64,000 nucleotides of DNA from Acanthacorydalis orientalis (taxonomy: Eukaryota; Arthropoda; Insecta; Megaloptera; Corydalidae). The stretch is taken from positions 18,749,422 to 18,813,421 of the forward strand of contig CM068319.1 of NCBI GenBank assembly GCA_034766995.1, written 5' to 3'. The notes below the pieces were generated by a model. The model saw only the letters and a list, made by a program, of their open reading frames with translations. It was not told the DNA's origin and did no database searches. The stretch's first letter is position 1, and each line of letters begins with the position of its first letter. Positions 36,655-50,712 of the stretch are shown one piece after another. The position numbers were made by a program, and so were the translations under genes.

Positions 36655-37047
36655 AAATAATCCAACGAACTAGTACTTCTGATTCCGATTACAGAATGAA
36701 TGGAAAACTGCATGTTATGCGTAGAGGTAAGAAGAGGGACTATGTAGTATGCTCTAACCGAAATATAGATGGTGGAAGATACGAAACGACTGACTACTGT
36801 ATTACTTGTCCCGGGGAGCTAAGGATCCATACGGGAGATTGCTTTCTAAAGTACTATACAAAAAAGAACTTCAAAGATAAAAATAACTTTTTTATTTGTT
36901 AAAATATGAGATATGTAAATGAAAATTTTAATAAAATTTATATTATAAACATTTATAGATCTTATCTTATAAAATGACTTTTATCCAAAAAAGACCTGGA
37001 GTTGTTGGGCGATCACTTTAAAAAATACCAGGAGTGCAAATGGTTAA
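36655..37047 (+). mobile_element. piggyBac element, 3' remnant
   Basis: Only the end of a piggyBac transposon is left: the cysteine-rich C-terminal domain of the transposase, then about 140 bases that end GGAGTGCAAATGG directly before TTAA (37044-37047). TTAA is the obligate piggyBac target site, so I take this as the 3' boundary. No catalytic DDD domain and no 5' terminus were found upstream. The boundary call is inference; the protein match is the stronger evidence. Confidence 0.6.
36660..36902 (+). pseudogene. piggyBac transposase C-terminal cysteine-rich domain
   Basis: The frame reads TSTSDSDYRMNGKLHVM, then RDYVVCSNRN, RYETTDYCITCPG and HTGDCFLKYYTKKNFKD. This is the order of the Cys motif that binds DNA at the C-terminus of piggyBac transposases (VVCS, then YC..CPG, then DCF..YH/Y). 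The SDSDYRM lead-in is also typical. The residue expected as His in the YHT motif is Tyr here. An in-frame stop lies just upstream, so the ATG at 36696 is internal and this is a broken gene. Confidence 0.75.
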
Positions 37048-37250
37048 AATAGTTTCTGTTTAATCATCTAATAAAATATTTTTATAAGAAACTTTTGTAA
37101 GTAAAATTGTTTGAGATTACGCTGTAAATAATAAATAATTATAAAAATAATGAAACACACAGTGAGAGTATGTTAAGTACAGTTATATATTATATTTAAT
37201 CAGTTGTAATTATTAAACATATTATTATATATCAAATATAAAAAGTATGG

Positions 37251-37300
37251 ATCATTTATTCTACATTTTAACATCATTACATCATTTATTCTACATTTTG
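37251..37300. repeat. tandem duplication, 30-bp period
   Basis: ATCATTTATTCTACATTTT occurs at 37251 and again at 37281, identical over 19 bases. Confidence 0.9.
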
Positions 37301-37426
37301 ACAAAAATTATTTTATTATTTTTTTTGTTAGTTACACATACTACTTTTTAGTATCGCATTATATTGACTGATTTCTGTCTAAACAATGTGGCTTATGTGA
37401 AATAACAATACCCCATATGGGAGGCT

Positions 37427-37448
37427 ATATATATATATACATATATAC
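37427..37448. repeat. (TA)n microsatellite
   Basis: Short TA run with one TACATA step. Confidence 0.85.
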
Positions 37449-39697
37449 TTTTTCACTGCTAATTTTATTTAGTACTTTTATTGAGAATAAAACCGTATAA
37501 AACTTCATAGTTTATTTTTTGTGTTATTACTTTATAAGAAAAGTAGATTAAGTACATAATCTAATACACAATACAAAGTTTTCTTTATAAAACTTTATTA
37601 TGAAAATGCAAATATGCTGATTCAGAATATGAAAAAAAGTACAATAAGAAATAATTATCGTCCCAAGTTCAAAATGTTTACAAATTTATCTTGCCGCATT
37701 ATTCATCTGCATCAGTGGGTTGGTTCTATCTTTAGTTTCTTGAAATTTAAGATCGATATTCATTAATTATTTAATTTTATAAATTGAGGGAAATATTTTA
37801 CATTTACATTTTACACAAGAGCTTAATGTTGCTTTTGTAATTATATTATACTGGGAATATTTTTTTTTTTAATTATAAGAGATACTTTATAATATTTTTA
37901 AGAACTATACGTACATAATTGTACAAAATTAATTTATAATTGAAATTTGACGTTAAGAACGCAAACCTAGACTCAATACTCATACAACTGATGTAAGTAA
38001 AAAAAATATTTTTTTTTATTTTATTAAATATCACTTTCATCTATTTTTAATTAATATAGAATCATGTATTTACTTTAAATTGTTCTATTTAAATGAAATA
38101 TAACTTTATTGTGTTATTAAATAAATCTACCTTCTGTTTAATATTAACACCCCATCATTGAAATAATTGTTGATATAATGTTTTCTGTTCTCGTATTTGA
38201 AATTTGTTTTTTAGTTCCTTTTAAAATTCTAAAGCGAATTCAATAATTACTTGAAGATAATGAAAGTTGAAATCAATCAAGCGAAAAAATAATTATTTAA
38301 TAAGAACAAAAATAGAATGGAAACATTAGATGAAATATTTACATTGCATTTTTTTTGTTTTTAAAAGAATATCACGAATTTTACTATTAAATAGTTATTT
38401 CTAAAAAATATTTTTTAAATATAAAAAAATATGGCACACAACAAAATGAATTTAGAATGATATATCGATCTATAATCCAAATAGTCTTATTTTACTACAC
38501 GTTTTATTGAATATATGTAGAGCTTTTAAAAAATAAAAATAATTTGCAAGAAAATAATTACAAAGAAGATTGGGGGATCATTCGATTGGGAAAACAAAAG
38601 TGTAGTACGCATCATAAGTACATACTGTGGATCCCATAATAGTTGTAGAATAATATTTTCGAAATATTTGGTTTTGCAGTCAATTTAAAACTCAAAATTA
38701 ATAATAGAATACATAAAATTTGGAAGGCGTAAATACGATTAAATTTAATGATATCTTGTGGAAGATATTCAAAACAATTAAAATAATTTTCCAAATTACT
38801 TAAGAAAAAATGTAACACTAACAATTAAATATGTTTAACTTTAAAATTAAATACAGCATGACTCGGAAACATTCTCCAAAAAAATAAGCACTTGACATGT
38901 TTCAGAAAACTATTGTTTGTTTATTTCCTTTTTTCAAAAATTTATCGATCACTACAAATATCACTAATTAATACAATAAAAATTAACTCACCAATATTAC
39001 ATCAGTTACTCATTTTCTAAAAAAAAATGAAATGGTGATAAGAGATCTTTTTTTAAATAATTATTTAATGACTTCTTAACTTTCTGCATTAATGGAAAAA
39101 ATGAATAAATCCACTTAGCTACAAAATATATGGAAAAAAATAATTTTACTATTAGTTACCGATAGGTACTAAGGTAAGAATTAAAAAAAAAAACTAATTA
39201 GATGCTAAAAATTGAGCAGTGGAGGAATTGAACTGGAAATCATTTTATTTTGAAGAAAAGAAAACGAGGAATAGTAGAATACTACTTACATAGATCAATT
39301 CACGTTACAATAAAGAAAAGAAATAAATTAATTTGATGAAACATGTTTCAAGTATCCCAGTTTTTATTATGAAAAATATTTCAATAATTATATTTTAAAT
39401 AAATTTAAGTAACATATGTAATTGTTGCTGGTTCACTTTTTTATTTTAATATACATTTAATACTATTTTTAATAACTTTTTTCATGCATCTTTCACAAAT
39501 ATCCATTAAATACAAACTTAAGTGTTGTTTTCTTGTATGTATGCAGATGAAGAAAAATTTAATGTAAAAAATTAACGAATGAAATATGAAATTACTTATA
39601 TATCAATTATTTTGTGTTATTACAGATATGATATATTTATACATGTCTGTATATCAATATAAAATTTATTATTAATTTTAATAAATATGTACTATAC

Positions 39698-39699
<2 letters not shown>

Positions 39700-39746
<47 letters not shown>

Positions 39747-39784
39747 ATGTGTGTGTGTATGTATGTAAAAAGATAGAACAAATC

Positions 39785-39824
<40 letters not shown>
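39700..39824. repeat. (TA)n ... (TG)n ... (TA)n(GA)n cluster
   Basis: A TA array (39700-39742), a TG-rich spacer, then a second TA array (39786-39808) followed by GA units. Confidence 0.95.
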
Positions 39825-39869
39825 TGAGATATAAAATCGCGTACTTACGAAAAAAAATTGAGTCTTGAA

Positions 39870-40115
39870 CAAAAGCTATTTCTTCGTGTCGCACCGGTAA
39901 GAGAACTGCACGAATCTGCTTGTATGTTACAAAATCGCAATCGTCCGTATCAGTACGCATACCTATGTAGGTAGTGCAGATTTATCCCCACACGTGTACG
40001 TATATCATAAGTGTGTGTTCGGGTGTGTATGCATCAACGTTGTGGAACTAACAACGTACGCAGTTCCACACAGTCCCAACGAACGTATCGACTGAAACGC
40101 TGAATAATTAGGTTT
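39870..40115. other. GC-richer island with a 9-bp inverted repeat
   Basis: The composition rises sharply. TGTGGAACT (40041-40049) pairs with AGTTCCACA (40062-40070) around a 12-base loop. GCACCG followed by GTAAGAG near 39895 resembles a plus-strand splice donor. No frame of note is open. Candidate regulatory element or non-coding exon. Confidence 0.3.
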
Positions 40116-40799
40116 TTGTATATCATACGAAATGGACACAAAAAGCAATGTGAATTATTTTAGAAAAGTGGTATGAAATAAACGTTGATTGTATTGCGTC
40201 TCGACATTATATAGTGTAGGTGGATGGACATACGTGTTTGGCAAGCGTTAAATAAATATGTTGAATTTTTAAAAAGAATGTGACAGTTTGTTTTACCTGC
40301 GTGAAGAGATAATTTCATTTTATTTCTTTTTGTTATTATTTTATATGTTGTCAAAGAAAAGATATGCTTATATGTATTGTTTTTTTTACATAGTAACATT
40401 ACGTTCCACTTGGTTAATTACTTTTTAAACATTTCAGTCGGTAGCATTCTTTTACATTATACTAAAAATGTTCATGTTTAAATTATTTTCAATTTAAACA
40501 CGGCATCTTTAATATCTTCTTTAAAATCATAAACATTAAAAACACTAAAATAGGTCATCTATGTTGTTTTAATATTACGAATAATTATTTTGTATTCACT
40601 AAGAAACACTTTTTAAGTACTGTTCTATATTCGTTTTATTTTTTTGAAAGAAAAAACTTTTTAAATAAAACCTGTAAATTGTAGACAGAAAAATAATTTG
40701 AATGAAAAAATTTCAATATACATACTTTTTCATTAGAAATAATATTATTAAAAAAGATTTTTTATCTTAATGCTGCGAATCGGAAATACACACACATAA

Positions 40800-40851
<52 letters not shown>
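40800..40851. repeat. (TA)n microsatellite
   Basis: About 23 units preceded by a short CA run. Confidence 0.95.
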
Positions 40852-40854
<3 letters not shown>

Positions 40855-41507
40855 GTTTTGTATATGAGATTATTCATAACTTTTTGTATAATTATATTTC
40901 CATGATAAAAAAATCACATACGTTTCTTCTAGACTTTTTCATTTTTATAAAATGTTCATGGCGGAATTGTGTTATATTTGAAATTAAAATATAGTATACA
41001 TTTAACTACATCCATAACTTTACATAAAATAAATTAAAATATGTACAATAAACGTGAATAATTGAATATATAATATATAACTAAAAATATACAGTATAAC
41101 TGAAAGTATAAATAAAAAAATACATAGTATATTAGAAATTAAAAAGAACGTAATACAAATTTATGTTAAAATCTTTATTTGAATGTTTTATGACAAAATT
41201 TATGAAATGGCTGTTCAAAAATTAAAATCTATAAAAAGTTTGCTTAAAAATGAGATTAATCAAGGCTGTGTATACCTTTAAAAGGATTTGTCAAGAATAA
41301 TCTATCTGTTAGTTGTATCAGTCATTAATTTAAGGCCATCAATTAGAAGTGTGTCTAGGTTTTGAAAAAACAGGTTTAGATTGATTAGATTGATAAAAAT
41401 TATAACTTCGAACTGTTAATACAACGACAAAAACAAAATTTCCAATTATCACATTTTACATTTTCTTCTTTAAAAATCGGCATTTCATTATAATATACGT
41501 ATATTGA

Positions 41508-41508
<1 letters not shown>

Positions 41509-41538
<30 letters not shown>

Positions 41539-41542
41539 CGAG

Positions 41543-41574
<32 letters not shown>
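41509..41574. repeat. interrupted (TA)n array
   Basis: TA blocks broken by TACATA, CGAG and TGTA steps. Confidence 0.9.
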
Positions 41575-42405
41575 AACGGATATTGATTGAAAAAATATTG
41601 TTGAAACATTTTTTTGAAATAAAAAAATATTTTCAACTCAAAAAAGTTTAATATACACGAAATAAATGAATTAAAATTTAGTAACACGTTAACATATTTT
41701 AATTACTTTTTAATTATTATTAAAACTTGTAAATTTAATCGGACAATTCATTCCACAATATCTATCAACACTATGATAAAATAAATACAAAAAATATAAA
41801 GAAAAAGGTGTTCGTTTCTACTACACATCAAGTTATAAAAAAATACTATAGGATGATTTATTTTCAACGAAAAAAAGTAACAACAATACAGCTATTCATT
41901 CTCATGAAAAATGAATTTATGTAAATAATTTCCTTCGTTACGAAATATACGTTATTTACTGGAAGCCATTATTACACGAATGCAAAAGGATACAATCACC
42001 ATTAATCTGTTTGCCTAATAACCGCTATTAAATATCCTTTATGTTTACAACGTATTTTAGATTCGGGGCGGTTGTTACATTTAAGCCACGGGTTAAACAC
42101 TTCCAATGGAAAGAGTGTGTACAGCTCTATATATTCATTTATTATATTCGTATAGTTATTGACTTACCGACTATTAAACTGGTAACGTTTTATTCATAAT
42201 AATAATGATGATAGGATTTTAATGTTTCACGAGAAAGGTCTAATTAATACAATAACTGATTATTGCAAGTACAGATTATTTATAGCATAAATAGTTGAGT
42301 AAATCATATATTATATTATAAAAGTTATCATTTTGAAATTGTCAGTAGACCGATCACTAATTAAATCATTTTAAAATGTCAATATAAAAAAAATCATTAG
42401 TATAT

Positions 42406-42406
42406 C

Positions 42407-42448
<42 letters not shown>

Positions 42449-42475
42449 GTATATACATGATATTATATATATATG

Positions 42476-42506
<31 letters not shown>

Positions 42507-42511
42507 ATGTG
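42406..42511. repeat. interrupted (TA)n(TG)n array
   Basis: Two TA arrays separated by a self-complementary TATATGTATATACATG spacer, ending in TG units. Confidence 0.95.
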
Positions 42512-42773
42512 AAATATATTGTTTTCCGTGTTAAAAGAATTCTTTTTCATTCAAGTACCTACTGTACAGTTTCTATTAATATTTCTTATGTGTCTGTTTT
42601 TCAAAGCGGCTTGATTAACTCGTATTTATGAAATTAAATTTACATTATCATAAAATCTAACTATTTCAAAATCAAATACTTATTATTTTTTTATATAATC
42701 AGAAATTAATGCGTGTGTATTGAAAGATATTTTTTAATGATTTAAATAAATATTTCAATACTATCATATAGAG

Positions 42774-42893
42774 CAGCGTTTCTCAACCGGGGTCCATTTT
42801 GCCTCTTGGAGCAACTGAATATTTCAAGGAAGGCACATGCCAAAAATTAGCTGTTGAGGAGCCACTGAAAACTATAGAGGGGCCAAGGTCTGA
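42774..42893 (+). mobile_element. hAT-type transposon terminus (MITE fragment)
   Basis: The sequence starts CAGCGTTTCTCAACCGGGGT, the characteristic terminal inverted repeat of many hAT transposons and their MITEs. About 100 bases of GC-richer, non-coding DNA follow. The opposite terminus (expected GGTTGAGAAACGCTG) is not seen within the next few hundred bases, so this is one end of a truncated copy. The inner boundary near 42893 is approximate. Confidence 0.5.
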
Positions 42894-43087
42894 ATAAATA
42901 TTAAAATAGTATGAAAACTATTTGTCATCAGAAAGAATATATATGTTGGAGAAGAGAGATAAATAGATATAAGAGAGATATATAGAGAGATAAATACATA
43001 TATTACATTGATATAGCAGTATAATTGTAATTAGTTTTGTTATGCAATCTTAAATATCAGGCTCACGAATATTATTACTAAATTGTC

Positions 43088-43331
<244 letters not shown>

Positions 43332-44968
43332 CAAAAAGAATATTTACAGAAGAATAAATCAAAATGACAAAAAAACATACCTCCATCTATTACACTAGAC
43401 TAGTCAACCTTCAGACAGATAAGTCTGTGCAACACAAATATTCACCACATGATTAACAATAATACATTGTAACTTGAATTGAAAAAGTACACCATTTAAT
43501 TAGATATTCGCGGATTACGTTGTCCATTTCACTAGATCAATTGTCCTTTTTAGTTGTACGTGATAAAAATGAATTTTAATGCACCGACAGTTCACATCAG
43601 CCGAATTACTTTACAAGACTAAAATCTAATACAAGATCAAGGCATGCGTTTCATGCAACTGTATAGAAACTGTACACTATTTTAATCTAGCTATCTATGA
43701 TATTCTTACATAAAACGCATCATCGGTAGAAAACAAATGTAATATCTCCATCTTTGTTTTTCTTAACATAAAAAAGAATAGAAATACGAAAGACACCTTT
43801 GCTTTTGGATAAACTGATTTACTGTTATAATATAATGTTAATTTGTTCATGGATATTCTCTTACTATATTTTTTCTTAAATAATTTTTTTAGATTATAAC
43901 TCAAATAAACAATATGACGTCACAATTTGCTTTTAGTAAAATTAAGGAGCATATATATGGAAAATATCAAAATTCTAGATACATTTATATTTTTATTTAT
44001 ATTTGTAGAGTAATAGCATTATATTGTTCTTTTTAACGTGGTTCCAATTAACTTGTAATTAGTGAATATGACTTAAAAGCCAAATGGTCGAAGAAAAATA
44101 CCTCGAAATTTTTTTAACGAAATCAATTAATCAACAGAAAGTATAAAAATCAACTTCATTGCAATTCTATTCAATAGAATGATTTTTTTTAGAATAAATA
44201 TGAATAATAAGAGAGATAAAGTTATATATAGAAAAGGTAATGAGGTTATGAGGTAATAAGGTTACAAATTACATTTAAACACGGGAATAACAATCAACTA
44301 TCTATAATATAATATACATATTTTCATTGTATTTCCATGGGGTGTTTTTTGCGCTACTACAATCATCATCTTCAAATATTTTGAATTAGTTATATTCGTT
44401 GAAATTGAAATTCAACAGCTGAAATTCAGTTTTGGAACTGAAAACAATTTATTCAAAACTATTAGAAAATATATAAACATCACAACTGGTCGTGTCAAAA
44501 AACAACAAAGTAATTCACCGGAACATGACAAGAACTTTCTGATATTCAAGTCCAAGAATTACTAAATATAAACATCCAATAAGCAAAATGAACATGTTAT
44601 AATTATGTCAAGTTTTGAAAAAATACTAAAAATAGATAGGGTTTATCTATAGTTAAAATTAAAAAGAAAAATCATTAAACTTAATATTTTTTGAAATAAA
44701 AAAAATGAAAATGAAAAATGAAAGATAATATAAGATTAAATTTTCTTTCCTATTTTTAAATGTTGTTTAAGATTACCTGTTGAATGATAATTAAATATAA
44801 TATTTCGTACTTTGTGTCAAAATCCACTAATTTACATATATTTGGTATTTGCATAATTATAATAGTATATGTGTGTATATTATACGCGCATATTGCAATT
44901 ACACAGAAGTAATAGAAGTTTAAAATAACTTTTAAAATTATAATTAAAAATAGATTAATTAATGTTTT

Positions 44969-45015
44969 ATATATATATATATATACATATTTATAACATA
45001 TATGTATATATAACA

Positions 45016-45047
<32 letters not shown>

Positions 45048-45048
45048 A
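44969..45048. repeat. interrupted (TA)n array
   Basis: TA blocks with TACATA and ACATATATG steps. Confidence 0.9.
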
Positions 45049-46365
45049 AAGAAATTATTTATAATTGTAAAAATAAAGAAGAGTCTAAACATTAATCTAA
45101 ATTTATTTCGATCGCCAAAACAATTATGTAAAAAATTCATGCTTTTTTACTTTTCAAATTAAGTTAACTCTGTATGATTTATATCAAATCGCTTTTCTAT
45201 AAGAAAAAAAATTATATAACACTGTGTACTGAGAAATATTACTATTGGAAGTACAAGGAAAGTAAATATATATAACATACATAACAAATATCAACAAAGC
45301 ATGTTCTTTAAAACGACTATATTTTGATAATGGCTGGTTGATTATTTAGGGTTTAAGGACGCGTCGACAACTAAGCTTATTAACGTTATATTTTGATAAA
45401 ATTCATGATTTATGTTCCACTATATATAATGCAGTTAAATTAACTGTCTATATTTGAATTTTAAATAAAAATGTCAGAAAATTAATTTAAATACATAAAT
45501 AATTTCCATACATTACACAGCTCAAATTTTTGTAAACATCGAAAAATTATACACTTTCTAATTAGCATATGCTTAAATCAAGCGTTATGAAAATACTGAA
45601 AATTCCACAATGTCACAACTTCCTAAATAAAATAATAATAAATCATGCGTTTGATAAATTAATTACATAATTTGTTAAATAATTTCCGTGGCAAAATCCA
45701 CTTCCGTTTCCTTTAACATACCAAGTTTAGTCAACATACTTCATTATTCATAAATCACGAAGTTCGATGCAATTTTTCAGATATTCGTGAAGTTTTTGAC
45801 ACTTCCAAGATGTGAACGTCGTGTATATAGGAGTAATGAGAAAATGGTTAATACATACTTGATTACTTGTATAAACACTCGATGATTTTCGATAAAATAT
45901 CACATAGTGTAATTCTTGAAATTTCGTATTAATCACTTTAATGTTAGTTTAAAACAATACTTGATTAAAATATAATATAATTAAAATGTAATTATACTGT
46001 TATTCAATATCATAAAATAATCACATGATTAATATTTAGTTTTCATATGAAAATATACATTTATTAATCGATAAAAAATGTAATTATAAAAAAATAGTAG
46101 TTGATTTTCTGGAATTTGAAGAAATTTTATCTTTTTTTCAACGTATAAATTGTTTTTTTAAAGTTGTGATGTGATGTTATTCATTGTTCACAACTAATTA
46201 TACAAACTATGAAGTACTTTGTAAAAAAAATGAGAAATTTACATATAATTGTCATTAACGTACTTACTTTACATATGTATGAACGAGTTTATTTGACATG
46301 CATATTTTAGTTACATGTCATTGGTTATATTTATAATTCGGAAAAGTTACAGTTATTATAGAATA

Positions 46366-46369
<4 letters not shown>

Positions 46370-46404
<35 letters not shown>

Positions 46405-46410
46405 GTATAT
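46370..46410. repeat. (TA)n microsatellite
   Basis: About 15 units ending in TGTATATG. Confidence 0.9.
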
Positions 46411-46780
46411 GCTAAAACCTATATATTAAATTGATTATTAATATTTCAAAGTTAATGTTCTTCAATAATTACAATGCATTCATTATAAATTTAAATTTGA
46501 CACATGAAAACATAAAATTAGCCCATAGTATTTATTCTGTCATCATGATAAATTCTAAATATTGACAAATATAGACACAAATAACTATAAGATTGTTATA
46601 TGAGCTTATTTTTACAATATTTACTTTCAAGAATAAATTAACTTCGAAATTTCATCGAAATAAAAGTTTCTGATTTTACATCTTAATGGAATATTGTACA
46701 TTGCCTCTAATTTCGATTAATTACTATCTGGAACTAATCAAAATAAATGTTGTATTAAAATTATTATCATTAATCGATCA

Positions 46781-46782
<2 letters not shown>

Positions 46783-46834
<52 letters not shown>

Positions 46835-46840
46835 TATATA
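46783..46840. repeat. (TA)n microsatellite with mariner insertion at its right end
   Basis: About 28 units with one AA break. The TA at 46839-46840 is the left target dinucleotide of the deleted mariner. Confidence 0.95.
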
Positions 46841-47369
46841 TTAGGTAAGAAAATAAGCGCGGTTTTTGTTTGCTGAATTCTAACATTAATTTTTTTCAAT
46901 GAAAGGGTCATTTCATCGTGTTCACGTTAACATCATTATAAAGTGCATTTTTCGGTCTGTATTTTGGTAATATCGACTTTGTTTTTATTATTAGTTTTGC
47001 GTCAAGTTGAGCTATTGAATTCAAGATGGAAAAGAAGCAAGTAAAAGCATTTTTTTGTATGAGTTCATAATGGTTGGTAAAGCAGCAGAATCTGCTCGTA
47101 AACTAAACGATTCTTTGGTGTGGGTACTGTTAAGGAACGTACAGTGAAATGATGTTTCCAAAATTTTCATGCTGAGTACTAGAACCTTAAGATGAAGAAG
47201 GTCTCGGGCGTCCTTCTTTAGTTCGTAACGACCAACTGAAGGCGTCAGTTGAATCAGAACAACACACAACAGTTCTGGACCATTTAAAACAGTTAGGAAA
47301 ATCAAAAAAAACTTAAAATGTATACGAATTTGAAGATCATAATACACTATTATTTTTCTACCAAACTAA
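46841..47369 (+). mobile_element. internally deleted mariner (MITE-like), copy B
   Basis: It begins TTAGGTAAGAAAATAAG and ends CTACCAAACTAA, imperfect inverted repeats of the same family as copy A. TA flanks both sides (46839-46840 and 47370-47371). The mariner leader is followed by a start codon at 47026 (MEKKQVKAF) and a frameshifted helix-turn-helix remnant (alternate frames give EDEEGLGRPS-like and NDQLKA.VESEQ pieces). The block CAGTTCTGGACCATTTAAAA leads into the same short passage to the 3' terminus seen in copy A. The catalytic domain is absent, and about 42 bp of the helix-turn-helix region present in A are missing here. Not autonomous. Confidence 0.85.
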
Positions 47370-47888
47370 TATAAAAACGAAATAGTATAAGTGTATACGT
47401 GATTCGAATATTATTATTATACAGACTATTTGTGATAGTTAATCAGTAAGTCTTATCAATGACTCTATTAATCAATGTAAAAGTAAATTCATTAAATTCA
47501 CTACTCGACACCAACATTTGGATTGATTTTGATCTTTTGGATTAATACTGGAGAAAGTACATTACATCCCTTCGGTACTGAATTTCCATTAACAATGTAG
47601 TATCAACACTTCATCTATGTTACCGGAATATCTCTATAACTATGTGCAACTATGTGTTCTGGTATCTTGTTGGAGTGAATTAAAGGACTTGTAACTGAAC
47701 ATGTTTAAGCATATATTTAATCTTTAAGAGAATATTTTGAGCACTTTCAAATATATTCTTTATTACTACAACTTACATGTAAATCGTTGAAGATTATGAA
47801 TCTATGCCATTTTTTTTCTTATTTTAACATGTGAAACTATATTATAAAGATTTTTTTAAGGTTTGAATATATATTTCACACAATTAAA

Positions 47889-47912
47889 TATATATATATA
47901 TATATATATATC
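47889..47912. repeat. (TA)n microsatellite
   Basis: About 12 units. Confidence 0.9.
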
Positions 47913-48274
47913 GAATAATTTATAAAGAAATAACATTGGAATGTATCAATATATGCGATGAAAATAGATATGTACCAAGTAACAATAATTTAAGGAACAC
48001 GTTTTTAAATAAATATTTATGTTTTTAACTCTTTGCACTCGGAGATTTTTTTACCTTACTTACCAGAAACTCGAACATATTTTTTAACAAAATAGTAAGT
48101 AAGAAATGACTTCAAATAAAATGATATAGTACTGTACATAATTTCTTTATTCAAATGAAACATCAAAAGCACATTTATTAATTCATGTTTTATAAAAAAA
48201 AATAATATTGTTATTTGCTAGATTTGCGATAAACTGGAAAGGGTTAATATAAAATTAAAAACAAATGTGTACAC

Positions 48275-48278
<4 letters not shown>

Positions 48279-48305
<27 letters not shown>
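48279..48305. repeat. (TA)n microsatellite
   Basis: About 13 units. Confidence 0.9.
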
Positions 48306-48968
48306 CTAAATTAGAATACATTTGTTTATACTTTCCAAATAGTCATTTATTATTATGTTCTGCTCAATCGTGAAATAGAACTGAGATATTACTGTGATAC
48401 ATTTTTCATATACATCATTCTGTTTTTAAAAATAGTATCAAAATAAAAACATACAATGATGCACATACATAAAACATATTTTTCTCGTTTGTTTAACATC
48501 ACGTGAAAAATTATTCTAACCTAGAACCAAGTTATAGTTTTTATATTTTTTACTAAACTTTAGTAATTTTATTTATTCATTTTCCTATTATTGACTGTTC
48601 GAACATAGAGACGACTGCACCTGAAGATATTTTCAAATAATTGTCAATAAATTATTATCATAAACTATTTACGAATACATTAATATATCATTATATTTTA
48701 CATGATAATATTATTTTATTTATCTTATTTATTAAATTCCATTCCTTTTACATTTATAAATATTCGAGATATTTAATAAAAATATCATATTTCACAGTAG
48801 AAATAGAAGTATGTGTTAAAATATGTAGTGTAATTAATTACATTCTTGGGTATAAAAGTACGTGCTCTGTTTACAAAGTTGTTTTATTCTTTATAAACGT
48901 TCCACTATGAAAACAAGTTTTATATGACAATGTATGTTATTTTATTTGACCAAGCTCTGTAAACCTGG

Positions 48969-48972
<4 letters not shown>

Positions 48973-49013
<41 letters not shown>
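48973..49013. repeat. (TA)n microsatellite
   Basis: About 20 uninterrupted units. Confidence 0.95.
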
Positions 49014-49017
<4 letters not shown>

Positions 49018-50547
49018 TTAACTACATTTAAATGCAAGAATTACATATTTCAAAAAAGCTACAAACTCAGCTGCGAAGGCACCTGAAGTATAAATTTTAC
49101 TAACTTTCATACAATCGTAATTTATGCTTGACAAAAACGGCAACATGTCGTTATACGAATTTTAACTGAATAGAAAAAAAGAGTATATAAATAAAAACAT
49201 ACGATAATTAAACGATATTCTGTGTGAATTCTATGAAAATTCGCATTTTAAGCATATTTTTAGAAACGTATGCAGTTTTCTTGTTGTTTTTGGAACCTTT
49301 GATAAAAGTACTATGTAAGCTTGTATAATAATATAAGGACTATAATATCATTAAATTTTTCTATAAAATTACAAGAAGCTGCCAATGTAATTATAAAGAA
49401 GTCTCAGATCATATATTGCTTCTTTATAAATATATAATAATTATCAACATAAAATGGTTATACAGATGAGTAAATAAAATCTTCTGACCTAGTTTGCGCA
49501 ATCTCTTCATGTAACTTTCTGTAAATTTCAATTACGAAGGTTGGTAAAGTAAACATTTTTATACAATAAAGTTATAATATTAAATCGCTACAGGTAAAAA
49601 TCTATTTAAGAATCTCATTTGTGTAAAACAGAAATGAAGACTTTATAGTCTTTTTTTAAAAAAAATGAGTATTCCAGTCTGCATAAAAGCTAAATGTAAA
49701 TATTAAATGAGAAAACTTATGAATATTTATTTTAAAAAGTACAGAAAAAATATGAACTGTAATGAAAGATACATTTATTATGCCGTTTTTTTTAAATATA
49801 TCATAAAATAATTCGTAGATACATATTTGATTTTTAAAAGATATATTCAATATTATTATTACATAAAACGAATGAAATTCACAAAATTAATGAATAAAAC
49901 TAACAAAATTAATGAAAAACAAACATAATATTAGTTTCAATAGATTTATTTCGAATAAAAATAATATAAGATGTAATTTTTCTCATAATTTTTAGCCGAG
50001 AAAAGAGAAAAAAACTTAAAAATAATATTTTTCAATGATATGACGATTATTGTTACTCTTCAAGCATCCTTTAAATAATCTACAATCGATACACTAAAAT
50101 CACTAAAGCATAAAGATAACGACTAACACAGTCCTAGACAAATTGACTAAAATGTAAAAATACGTACAGTTCGTTTATAAAATAAAAAAACCACACCCAT
50201 ATACCTACTTTATATATTGTTTTGTTTTAACGTCGTTGCTTATTGTCTTTGAAAATGTAGAAACATCGCCTGTTTTATATACATCAATTTTCCAAAAGAA
50301 TTGGTATTCATGTTATATATCAAAGACATTCCAATTCTTTTCGGTTTTACAACAAACGTATTTTTATTTCCAGTTGAAAAACAATGTTTACAATGTTTGT
50401 ATCAAAAAATACATATTGTTCAATTCGCACGCGTTTTTGTCTAACGAAAATTACTTCAATAGAATTGTTGTCTGTGGATTATAAAGGCTTTGAAAGAAGA
50501 TCGACAGTTATTTACAACTCCAATACAAAAAAAACACCCAAACCCTT

Positions 50548-50712
<165 letters not shown>

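Larger units (their letters stand above)
37048..39870. other. gene-free AT-rich stretch
   Basis: No gene was recognised. It contains a 30-bp-period direct repeat at 37251-37300 and small TA arrays. Confidence 0.6.
40116..42773. other. gene-free AT-rich stretch
   Basis: No gene was recognised. A short GC-richer patch lies at 42050-42130. The remainder is AT-rich with microsatellites. Confidence 0.6.

Noticed and set aside
47021..47347. 108-codon minus-strand open frame
   Set aside because: Antisense of the deleted mariner copy B, whose plus strand matches the mariner helix-turn-helix region.
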